Shown: one piece after another, positions 22,581 through 33,373 of the stretch | Layout: every line of letters starts with the position of its first letter | Position numbering within the stretch: the stretch's first letter is position 1 | Source of the DNA: Sipunculus nudus | Taxonomy: Eukaryota > Annelida > Sipuncula > Golfingiida > Sipunculidae | NCBI GenBank assembly: GCA_026874595.1 | Contig: CM049321.1 | Coordinates: forward strand, 21,174,979-21,238,978 | Direction: 5' to 3' | DNA: 64,000 nucleotides | Translations under genes and position numbers: made by a program | Notes under the pieces: generated by a model | Seen by the model: the letters and a program-made list of their open reading frames with translations, nothing else | Databases searched by the model: none | Told to the model about the DNA's origin: nothing

Positions 22581-22674
22581 TCTGTTTGATGCCTCAGAAT
22601 ATTTAAGTAACCTTCTTGAGCGCCTGAATGAAGAGCTTGCCGGGATGGATGATGCTGATTTGGAGTCTGATTAG
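22576..22674 (+). pseudogene. Out-of-frame C-terminal tail of the ApoL-like gene
   Basis: This frame is +1 to the upstream ORF. It encodes an acidic amphipathic helix ending MDDADLESD* and has no start codon of its own. It fits the missing C-terminus of the preceding gene. Confidence 0.55.
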
Positions 22675-23480
22675 GAGGGGTCTTGTGACGTCTCATCTGA
22701 TCAAATATGAGTATCTAAACGATCCTGTATAAAAAAAATGTACAACAAATGTGCATTAAAAACAATTTGAAATTATCAAAGTAAAGGACAAGGTAAAGTG
22801 ATTCATTTTGCAAATAATCAACTAGTTACCTTTAAGGCAACTGTTTGTGTTCACAAGAAATGGCTGACTGTAGTATGCAGTTTACAAATTTTTTACTCGT
22901 CTTTCTGGTAAAAATGTATTGTGCTCCTGAGTTACCGGCTCTCCTCGGACATCCAGAAGACATCCGGAGCGCTTTTACGTGTTCAACACACAAGCTGTCA
23001 GAGGAACGAATTCCATAGAACAATTTGAAAGCTTTCAGTAATCCTCCGTGATCCTTTGTACTAGTGTTTTGTATTTTGTACCCCTGGAACTTTGATTCTT
23101 GTATCGAATGAGTAATGTGCAAGCTACTGCGCTATTGTACATCGGTTTATTATTTTACTTGTTCAAGTATCAACATATTAAAGTATTTCTTTCCGTGATA
23201 TTGCTTAATATGTTATATACCTTTACCGATATGATAACATGGTTGTTATAATTATCAAAAGGCAATGAAGAAAATGTGGCCAAATGATGTACAGCATGTT
23301 CTCTCCTCTATATTCAGAATAAAGCAGCTTAAGCATGAACCTTTGCCTAAGCTTTTATGTATATAGATAGAATGTACCAAGTGGCATAGCTTAAATCTGC
23401 TTTTTTTTTTGGGTGGGGGGGGGGGGTACAAGTATGTGTATATGTGTATATTATAAGGAGGTGAATAGGAAGGAGAAACT
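22675..23480. other. 3' flank of ApoL-like gene
   Basis: ATTAAA at about 22756 may serve as poly(A) signal. A T/G homopolymer lies at 23401-23427. No further gene is supported; the minus-strand open frame at 22832-23122 has no recognisable features. Confidence 0.5.
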
Positions 23481-23484
23481 GTCT

Positions 23485-23600
23485 CACCATTGAAGCTTAC
23501 TTTTTGGTCGAATCGCTGGACTTGTGAGCCCACTGGTAATGGTTCGAATCGGGATCGACCCAACCAGGTCTATATTACCCCTGATAAGAAAACCTTTTAT
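23485..23600 (+). repeat. tRNA-like SINE segment
   Basis: The segment reads 'ttggtcgaatcgctggacttgtgagcccac' and then a consensus B box 'ggttcgaatcggg'. It cannot fold as a functional tRNA as read, so it is probably the head of a SINE. Confidence 0.4.
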
Positions 23601-25100
23601 TTGATGAAAGTCAACGTGACAAATTTTTTTCTCGTGTGGGAATGACGCCTGAATATGACGCCCACGGAAAGGTAGTTTGAGCCATAATTACCGCCACTTA
23701 ATTCACTTTATTCACCAAGTGTGACTCTTAGGATAATTGATTTATAATTAACCCCTTTTTGAAGCCGGAGCGCTTCCGAGAGGGGATGTAACAGGATACA
23801 TATAAAGGCGGACCTGTCCCACAATTAAAGCTTTCTTTTCTGGCGATACTGTTGATTGAAACGTCGCAGTTTTTTTTTTTTTTTTTTTTGCTAGTGGGAC
23901 AAAGGCCACAGTCTTGTGCGGGGCATACTTTTAGATAATGCATGAGGCATTTCCATGCAAATTGAATCCTGTGCCAAAAGTGACCAATAGGGGCAAAACA
24001 AGTGTGGGGACATACAAGTAAAACCTTCAAAAAATGTAAATGCGGTGTACATGTTAAAAAGGCAAAAGCAATCAAGAATTTTAAGAATATAATATGTGGA
24101 CCAGGGTATGAAATTTATTTGAAAATTTAAAGGCCATTTAGGCCCGTGTAATACTGGTCCGTATATTTTTGTTTCAAAATTAAAAAAAAATCGCGAAAAG
24201 CTAAAATATAGTTAACCATGCAAATATGATCTATTTGTGTAACGTTCACTGCCGAAAGCCTCGATGGTATTAATTTCTATTTGGTTTTGATTAAAAAAAC
24301 AGGTCACTTTTGTCCGTTATTCAGGGCCATATACTGGATCCCTCGCTTGATAATAATATAATAAAATAAATGTGTCGATCACAGACATGAACTATTTGTA
24401 TCTGATGGGTCATAGATCATACTCATATTTGTAAAATAACTTTCACGGACTTTAGATTGATTTCTCAATTCATTTTTCCAGACTGTTGTCACTTTCTTAA
24501 TTTTGAAAAATCCCCTTTCCTAGTCAGCTGCGCAAAATATTTGTGAAATAATGTACCAGGATATATACTAGAAAAAATATTTAATTCCACGACAGGCACG
24601 GTGCCTAGCTCGGAACACATTTTATTTTTTCTTAAATTAATGACAGAGCGAGCAATGTTGAATTGCATCCTGTCTACTTCTCCACATGAAACACGTGCGG
24701 TTTTGAAATATCATTCTTATTAAAAACAAGGGTCACAGGTATAATTTAAACGATACTAATCAAATAAAATGAATTTACGTTAACAAAGGTAGTTAAAACG
24801 AAACACTACATAAAAAGATGCGCGGTTGCTTAAAGTTATCTGATCAGTTCTGGCCGGTAAAGACACCATCGTCAGAAACCAGTCTGCCCCTAAAACCCTG
24901 TTGTGGTCGTTACAGAACCGAAAGAATTGCGCAATAACAAACATTTGATGTGTGGGGATCGTGCACCAGACATCGTCAGTTGCATTATATAGCCCTGCGT
25001 CATTTGCTTATACTCACTGTGTCGGGGATCTGAGCTGAAAAAAAATAAACATTCATAACAACCGACGCGATATCAGTGAACATTTCCCCGCCAAATTGTC
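23601..25100. other. Intergenic
   Basis: A T homopolymer lies at 23871-23889; the rest is AT-rich unique sequence. No gene is supported. Confidence 0.5.
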
Positions 25101-25144
25101 ATGACTGAAGTCACATGGGACGGATTTAACTACGAACACCTCTT

Positions 25145-25236
25145 ATTGGCTCTCTATCTATGACACGTTAGTGCTTCGCCAATCACAAGAACGCATGCAA
25201 ATTAACTGTCAATCAACGTGTCAAATGGTATAAATG
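25145..25236 (+). promoter_or_regulatory. Promoter-like cluster: CCAAT, octamer, TATA
   Basis: In order there are an inverted CCAAT (ATTGG 25145-25149), CCAATCAC (25179-25186), the octamer ATGCAAAT (25195-25202) and TATAAATG (25229-25236). This order and spacing resemble histone-gene promoters. The downstream ATG at 25264 opens only about 37 codons, which are not a histone. The cluster may drive an unannotated transcript or be the relic of a histone promoter. Confidence 0.4.
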
Positions 25237-25911
25237 CCAAACATTGGCCAGTTGACAGTAAGCATGTCGAGAGAACTTTCATTCAATACGACAGCGATAA
25301 GCTTGCGCTTTATTCGTAATCCAATGAGAACGATTTCTCAATTTTTTTACGCGATTCGCCTATTTTTTTATTTTTTTTAATTAATATTTGCGCATGTTTA
25401 AAAGTCAGATGTCATTATTCTGAGGCTGATGTCCGCAGGCTGTTTCGCCCGAGTGATGATATTTGAGAGGGGTTTCTGGCAGTTTTTCTCCTCTCACCGG
25501 CCTACGAGAGTTTACCGGTCGTTTCTCGTATATAGGCACAATCAGAATAACTTTAAAGGCTCAAATACTACGATAGGCTAGAGAGTAATATCTTTCATTA
25601 TGGAAATTAAAAACGAGGGAGATTAAAAATATAATAGAGGGGCTATAATTCTAGCACCTGAAAGCAGATTTTTACGGGCCCAACAGGGCTTGCATCTTCA
25701 ACAGAGCGAATCAACAGATACGGGCAACTGGGCCGCAGGACCCTTAAAATTTTTAACCATGTGGACAGAGTACATAACATTCAAAGAATGTCAAACGTGC
25801 GCGGCCTGGAGCCGGCCTTGAATCCACTTGCACTCGAGTCAATGAGGCCGGAAGTTCGAGGCCAAGGCCGGGGTTTCCGGCCTCGAGATCTTCAACACTG
25901 CGGTATATATA

Positions 25912-26715
25912 CAATGGAGCGCCGTTTTTCCGAAAGCGTTGGGGGACGAGCTTTTCGTTCGTAAAAAAAAAAACAATCGGAATTGCGGACAAGGGTCTAG
26001 CGGCAAGTTAGTACGACAGTTAATGATTAACTTAATGCCATTTTACCCGAGGAACACGGTGTTTCTTTTCGATATTCGTAATTGACGACCTGGACGTATA
26101 AAAAATATTGGATTATTGCTGAGCATAATTGGCAAAGATCAGTCGAACCTGCTTTAAGGATACGTGCGTGCTCTTGTTTTCATCTTATTCGCTGTAGGGA
26201 AAGGTCAAATGACATCGCCAAGGAACACGGTGTTTCTTATGGATCTACGTTATTGAAGACCATTTAAAAGCTGCTCAAGCACAAGCGTTTAATGTATTAT
26301 AACTAACAAATGCTGATGCTTTTAAACTGCTCAGTTATTTGGCATGACATCCTGTCCCAAGCCGACAAACTATGCTTGCTTGAGTACAAACGAGATTTGC
26401 TTGATAACACACACGAGCTCTTGGATAAACTGCTCAGTCGTTGGCTAGGGGTACAGTTTGCCGAGCGTTGCGGGGCTAGCTGTAGTTTTCACACCTTTGC
26501 CCCGGCGACAACATCGGACCAGAACTAATTAATTAGGGTCACCACTGGGCTTATCACATGACTGCAGGCCTTGTGACTCGTATTTACAACACTCATTTAA
26601 GGTTTTTAAATACTTGAAATATATTTCAGAAATACGAATAAATTTTCGGTTCCCCATTTTAATTTTCGGAAAAACGAATTTTCGGAAATTCGGCATTCGG
26701 AAATACGGCGCTCTA

Positions 26716-26718
<3 letters not shown>
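25912..26718 (+). mobile_element. Tigger/pogo-like DNA transposon relic, 807 bp
   Basis: The left end reads CAATGGAGCGCCGTTTTTCCGAA. The right end, reverse complemented, reads CAGTAGAGCGCCGTATTTCCGAA. Both are flanked by TA (25910-25911, 26719-26720). Between them, 26190-26265 (+) encodes 'SNDIAKEHGVSYG' followed by STLLKTI, which is the helix-turn-helix of CENP-B/Tigger-type transposases. The frame then breaks and resumes at about 26310-26525. The DDE domain is missing, so this is an internally deleted, inactive copy. Confidence 0.65.

Positions 26719-26780
<62 letters not shown>
26719..26780. repeat. (TA)n microsatellite
   Basis: About 60 bases of TA directly abut the right end of the Tigger-like relic, apparently expanded from its TA target site. 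Confidence 0.95.
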
Positions 26781-26782
<2 letters not shown>

Positions 26783-26859
26783 TTTTGTGTAAACGTGAAC
26801 AAATTTTTTTAATTAACATTTTTAACATTTTCTTTTCGGGTAAGAATACCTTCCCATTG

Positions 26860-28040
26860 TGATTTCCAACTAGCTGTGTCGAAAGGACCTCTGGAGCTGT
26901 CGAAAGGACTTAAAGACTGTAAAGGCATGTAATGATATGAATATTTGCAAAAAGGGGGTGTTGGACCATCAAACCAACCTCCGCCCATCATTTGTAACTC
27001 AAAGTTCCTTGCGAACTCCTTAAAAATACTTCTCGGTTGTGAAAGATCAAATATTAGACGTAAAATAGGTATGACGGAATAAAAAGATGCTGCAAATGTA
27101 ACCAGGTGTTTACTATACCCGGAGACCACCAGGGGGCGCTTGATGATAGACATTTAACTTTGCCCGAGTTTAATCCCTAGTGCAAATATAAATACTCATG
27201 ACCCCAGGTATTCACCGAAATTAGGCTGTATGCATGACGTAACAATATATGAATATTCATGAACTATAAAAGTCCCGGACATAAGCCAAGTCTGTACCTA
27301 TTAAATATCTTGATACCTTTGGACGTTGGTATATAGTTTGGTTATGGTATATATGGCTCAAATAAGATGAGCTCCAATAAGGGGATAGTTTTTACTGCCA
27401 ATATATTGAATGTGACCAATTCAAAATTAACGTTTCTGATATGGACGTACTAAGTTTGCATCTTAATCGGGCCATACTGAACCGGTTTCATTCAGTAAGG
27501 AAGAAGAGCTCTTTCTTCCGCACTGTAGTTCGTTTTACAAAATTTAATGCTTAATCAACGTATTTAGTGAAACGTTTACTTTGCTGTTTGCACTTGGTTG
27601 TTGATTCAATTAATTGTATGATAAAAGTGATATTTTACGGAAAGATTGTGTTAAATGGAAGCAAAACTTTCCTCGCTCAGACTAGAACCAGTTTTGCGTG
27701 TTGGCACTAGGAACTGGTTTACTGTTAACTGAACTTAAGTCAAGCGAACTGCTGTAGACCGCCTTTCAAGCAGACTACAGTGGACCCAACTGATGCGGAT
27801 TGGTAGACTTATGTGAACAGAGTTACCCGATGCACAATCCAGTTTATTTACTAGTGCGGATACGGCCTAAGTTATATTGGTATATGTCAAATATTTAAAA
27901 AAAATTATGATTTATATCAAGCTAAATAAATGTATATATGTATACAGATATAAAATATATTTAACAATTATCGAAGTTTTTCTTGACATCTCTCATGATA
28001 AACTGCGAGACATTCGCAGAGTTGAAATAATAAAACTAAT
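26860..28040. other. Intergenic
   Basis: No supported gene. The sequence is AT-rich and ends in a (TA)n run at 28050-28098. Confidence 0.5.
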
Positions 28041-28046
28041 TTTATC

Positions 28047-28049
<3 letters not shown>

Positions 28050-28098
<49 letters not shown>
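28050..28098. repeat. (TA)n microsatellite
   Basis: About 49 bases of AT dinucleotides. Confidence 0.95.
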
Positions 28099-28101
<3 letters not shown>

Positions 28102-28986
28102 AAAATGTAAGTCAAAATTGATATGTAGGCCTATATAAACATTTATAATCACGAGCCCTGGCTATCCCAATATGCCGGGCGCAAATTAGGACGATCTATG
28201 CTGTGCAAAGTTTAACGGTAGCTGCACATATACATCGTGCCGTGGTGTCGGCCAATCGAGAGAGCTCACAGGGGAATGACCAAGGCACCCGACAAATGCC
28301 TTTCCCATGTTAATACTATGCCAACGTGCAATTGTCCTACGATTTTGTCGGATATTTTTTTTACATTGCAAAGAAATTGCCGATGCCGATTCTGTCGTGC
28401 GTAAGAGTAAAAATTTGTCCGACAAACCCTATGATTTCTGTCCGTGAAAGAACCGTACCGGTCGCTGGCACCTATCTCATCACCGCTGGTACTTATCTTA
28501 TATAGCTACCAGCCATTGTTGGTGCATGTAAGATGATGTGCGCCGTCGAACTTCAGAACTGCTTGATTATTATTTCGAATATGACCGACTGATAGCCAGG
28601 CATCTTGGAATTTGTTTCAAGCGGTTTATCTCAAGCCTGAGAGGACCGGGCCTTGTTTATAGACGGATCCCAGTCCGCTATATCTTATAAACAAAATCTT
28701 TATGTTAAGGGACAGACATTATCAACAAACTGTTGACGCCGGTTGGATGATGTTATAAACAAAATAGTGATTTTTTTTTTATTCACAACCCCTGAACACC
28801 AGGACTGATCGAGCGACCGTACGTCGAATATTTCCTATGAGAGAATGTGCGCAAACGAAATATAAACCTTATATATAAGACCTTTTCTACTAGCATGCGC
28901 ACTGCACGCAGGCTTATTGGTCGTTTGCTGTGTTTTGGTCATCATCCTAGGTGTTGTCTGCAGCACACACACACACACATATATAT

Positions 28987-29627
28987 TGTTACGGAACCTA
29001 ATATCAACAGATAACGTAGTGGTGACGAGCATAAATTTTGTTATGGAGATGAAAGAATCAGATTCTGTAACACTAGGCAGTGTAAAATGTCTAGGGGAAA
29101 GAATAAAGAAGTCAGTGTTTTTTGTAAACAAATAATTATAATTTATTCTTAAAACAATCCTAACATTACAATACACTAAATCAATACAATTACACAGTAT
29201 AAAAACATTACAACAGTCATTCAATACAAGTATATAAATAAATTGGATACCACCACTGTCACAGCGACAAAAAGTCCTTTAAAGCAAATAATCCAGATGA
29301 ACAGTTCACATAAATCTTCTCTGAGAATAACAGTCCAGTTCAATCACAAAATCAATTAGTTGTATTCCAAAAGTGAAATTCTGATAGTGATCCCAAAGAC
29401 AAACTGAAGACTATATAAAATCCGTTACAAATTCGAAAAAAAACCTATAACTGCCGCATTTATCGGACAAGGTCCACAAACTGACTTACACTCTTCTGTG
29501 TCCTCTGGAATAGATCTCTCCTCTCTCCTGCGCTAAAACATAGCCCCTTATTTATAACTTTTCACGTCAAGCCGAGAACTTTCGATTCCCGAACAATCCA
29601 AAGAACCCAACAAATACACACGTTACA
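28987..29627 (-). mobile_element. Solo LTR (LTR retrotransposon), copy 2
   Basis: On the minus strand the segment begins TGTAACGTGTG and ends TTCCGTAACA, matching copy 1 at 16448-17032. The promoter TATAAATA is at 29556-29549 and the poly(A) signal AATAAA at 29147-29142, so both LTR control signals are intact. The 3' side runs straight into an (AC)n(AT)n run, with no primer site or internal region. This copy is better preserved than copy 1. Confidence 0.75.
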
Positions 29628-29672
29628 GGAAACATCTATAACAACGAACAACGAAGCGGCAAAACTTTATTT

Positions 29673-29676
<4 letters not shown>

Positions 29677-29741
<65 letters not shown>

Positions 29742-29785
29742 ATAAATGTAGAGAGAGAGAGGGGGGAGGAGAGAGAGAGAGAGAC
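29677..29785. repeat. (AT)n plus (GA)n microsatellite
   Basis: AT dinucleotides at 29677-29739 are followed by GA/GGA-rich purine sequence at 29749-29785. Confidence 0.95.
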
Positions 29786-30314
29786 TCTCAGAGATACCTT
29801 AGCTTTGTCGATATTGTCTATATAATTAACCCCGACGACAGGGTGGCTAGTGCGGTGGACAAGGTCTGTCGCCTTGAAATAATTATGTTAATGTCGGGCT
29901 CCATGAGAGAAAGTAATAACAGACACGTCAAACTCCCAATCAACCGTCTCGAGAAACTTTCTCATAACAAGGACCTAGTTCATGCCCTTTAGGCCCCGGG
30001 CATTTGTAACCTACTTTTATGCAGCAAACACTTTGATAAGTTATCTTGCTATACATCAGATTGCAGCTGTTATTCATGTCTAAGGCAAAATAAATTGCGT
30101 TTGCCAACAACATTGCTCTCTTTGTGACACGATAAATTACATATGAACTTTACCGTATTGTTGGATAGGATAAACATATACTACACATACAATGTAGTTG
30201 ATGCAGAAGTCTTGCCTACTGTATACACTATCCTTTGGACAGTAGCTGTGCCATGCGAAAGCATAAAAAAATGTTTCTTGTTATTTTTATTAACATTTAC
30301 TCCCACAACCGACT

Positions 30315-30480
30315 TATGTGATAAGGGATAGAATACATGACTCAAAGCCTGGAGGTTGGGCGTCTAATCTCAGCCGAGGCTGTGAGATAGTTCACCCTTG
30401 GTGAGCGCTCCTAATGTTTAAAGGTTAGGTTGTACCCCACAGTCGTGTGTCACCCACAAACGAGTTCGTCTTCTTTTTTA
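30315..30480 (+). mobile_element. tRNA-derived SINE copy
   Basis: The segment shares 'aatctcagccgagg...tgtgagat' and the tail 'gtaccccacagtcgtgtgtcac' and 'acgagttcgtctt' with 8200-8395 (minus). It ends in a T-rich stretch, then poly-T and poly-G near 30490-30515. Confidence 0.6.
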
Positions 30481-30519
30481 TTGATAGATTTATTTTTTTT
30501 TTTTTGGGGGGGGGGTCTT

Positions 30520-32340
30520 CGGTGATATGACCCAGAGTAGAGTTGATTACACAACCAGGTCCATAGGTGCGGTAGTCATCAGGCCTGGGTGACACCAGGA
30601 AATAAAATAAAATAAGAGGAAGGGAGTGCTACCGAAAATTGTAAATCTTAAGATGTACATACCTCGGTCAAGACTTGGATAAAAATAAGAGAAAGGGAAA
30701 AAAATGAAACTTCAAAACTGCTTATCGACCACTTTTTCTAATGAGGACATTATACCACTTCAAATAAATCTTGAAAATGTGTCACGACAGAAAATGAAAG
30801 AAAAAGAAAATTCCTATAATGTCAAAATTTGTTGGTATTCATAATTGTGGATAGTTCCGTATGGCAAGATGATTGAAGCGCTTCTGCTAAGGTGACAACA
30901 CACAAAGCAAAGGTTGATTTTGCTAAGCAACCCTGGGGTAGCATAGGGGCAGAGTCCGAACGCTGTAGGTGCTCTGCAGCTATTACACGTTAACTATCGT
31001 TTGCAAGTATCGCCTAAGTAAAGGGTTTCCAAAGAGTGCTTCGGAAACATTTTGGTAAGTATCACCACCTGTCAGAGCTTTCTGGAACGAGGTTGATAAC
31101 GTACATGGGGTAATCGTAATCAGTAAATATAATCGATTACAATCAATTACATTTTTGTTTGTAATCGTAATCGTAATTGATTACATTTATTTTTAAAGCA
31201 AAGTAATTGTAAACTAATCAATTACTCTTCCAATGTAATCGTCATCATGATAATCAGATATGATCACATTGATTACATTTGTATTTTCTGATTTTAAACA
31301 TGTCTGGTTGGTAAGCGTCTGTGACGCAGAAAATCTCACACCGGCACCAGAAAGACGGAAGTATGAGGGTCCAAAAAAGTTGGCTCTTGTAGCTGTCACT
31401 GGCCATTACCGACTACCTCACAAGCTATTTCAATTGTGTAAACATGTTGTTTTCAACCGAGTCTTAGATTTCCTTCTGATCAAATAATCATATAATGACC
31501 ACATAACTAAATCATTCAATAATATTGAACAAATATGTAGAATAAAAAAAATTCGTTTTCTACACAGCTTCAGCTTATGCACTGCAGTCGTCCTAGGTCT
31601 CCTTTTTGTTTTAACCGCTTCTTTGTATGGAAGGGTTTTCTGGGCAGGACCACCAGGGTAGGCACAGAGCTAAGAATTGTAATCAGACCAAAGGGATAGT
31701 ATTATTGCATTGTGCATCTAGTCTCAATTTTAAAGATGCGACCCTCGCTTTCAGTCCCCTGATTTCACCGAGACACCCCCTCTCGTTGATCTCGTTCTTG
31801 GCCAAGGAGAGCATCATGTTGCATAAAATTGTTCTCACTCATGCTCGATGTTGTTACAGCGCATACTAAAAACGACTGTCCTGGTTCATGTCAAGTGACA
31901 ACGTACTTGTGAGCCATGAGGCATTATCAGAAATAACGAAAATATTAACATTCTCATAGTGCCTTAAAGTGCGGTCCTCGCTGAAGGATGTCATGTGATC
32001 AGTTGAGATTGGTCGTGTTAAAAATACAATACTAGAATTTATCATTTATAAAATGTTTAACATTTGAAATGTTCAGTTGTGGTTTTCGTCTGTCACAGTT
32101 TTGAATTACTTGTAAAATACATGGTTGTGCAACTAATAATATCAAGCCAGTAAAATAACTATTTCTTATGTCAAATATGTATTCTGAACAGGATAGGATT
32201 TTATTTATTCGATTGTTCCTTGACGAGTATTAACTAGACGAGTGCCCCTTAGACTAGGCACTCCTCAGATCGTCAGTGAACCAATCATGCTCAATACCGT
32301 TAGCTCACTGAAGTTTTAAACATTGTCACACTCTTTGTCC
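30520..32340. other. Region upstream of the RING/B-box gene
   Basis: The region 31105-31280 is packed with 'gtaatcgatta', 'caattac' and 'gattac' words and looks like a decayed repeat. No gene is supported upstream of 32343. Confidence 0.5.
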
Positions 32341-32342
32341 AG

Positions 32343-33373
32343 GTAAAAGCGAACTTCAGAGATGGCGACTGCTGGGAAAGATTCCTTAGCAAATTACAAT
32401 AAACTCCTGGAGTGTCCAATATGCTTCACATCAATGGTTACCCTGAAACCGCGAGCCTTGGCCTGCCTACACACGTTTTGTGAAACATGCCTCGAGCGAA
32501 TAGCGGAAGGGGAATCCCAGATCTGCTGCCCAACCTGCCGGAAGTACACGTCACTTCCGGCGAAAGGAGTTGAAGCACTTCCGGTCAATTTCTTTATCAG
32601 CCAGCTATCAACCTGTCCTCCCTCGAGTACGGAAGTGGCTTGCACAATATGCTCTACGGATGGCAAAGGGTTTGAAGCCGCCAGGGGGCGGTGCACCCAT
32701 TGCGACTGTTCACTTTGCGACACGTGTATAGCCCGACATTTGACACTTGAAGCCTACGCTGATCATGAGATCACCAACATTGAATATTATCATGAAAAGA
32801 ATACAACCACATGTGAAAAACACCAGGTTACAGTTACACTTTACTGTAAAACATGTAAGGAATACCTATGTTTTAAATGTGGTCTTGAGAAGAAACATAC
32901 AGGTCACGAGTACGCACTGGAAAATGCAGGCAAAGCGCTTGAGCGAGAAACTGAAACTTTAAGTGATAAGGTTTCTGCTTTTAATCTTAAACTGGATGAG
33001 GAAGTGGGAGCTTGCGATGAAGAACTTGAAAGATGCAACAGAGTAGAAGAAACAATTAAGATAGAAGGGGATAAACGAAAACAGATGATAGACGAAGAGG
33101 TTGAGAAGTTGATTTCAAGCATACATCTTTCCAACAAAGTACCCGTATCACAAGCACGTAAAAGAGTGTCTGTTATCATAAGTGAGTTACAGCAGGAAAG
33201 TCGGCTCGATCCTGGTATTCTAAAGACAAAGAACAGTATAAAAGAGATACAGCAAGCTAATGAGAGGTTCGAAGTTATACAGGAGAAGTTCAACAATTTA
33301 TGTAACTGGCGGGCGAAAAGTTTACAATTTGTTGCCGCAACAACCGACATACAGGTTGGGAATCTTGACGCAG
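32343..33373 (+). CDS. RING/B-box gene, main exon
   Basis: Acceptor ...ctctttgtccag|GTAAAAGCG precedes ATG 32362, and donor GACGCAG|GTAAGC ends the exon in phase 1. All zinc ligands of the RING and B-boxes are on this exon. It shows no frameshift or internal stop and so looks functional. Confidence 0.9.

Noticed and set aside
22832-23122. 96-codon minus-strand ORF 3' of the ApoL-like gene
   Set aside because: No domain or splice context; likely chance.
23485-23600. tRNA gene
   Set aside because: The B box is good but there is no pairing acceptor stem or anticodon arm; treated as a SINE head.
25264-25380. Histone H2A/H2B gene after the octamer/TATA cluster
   Set aside because: The ATG opens only about 37 codons with no histone-fold sequence.
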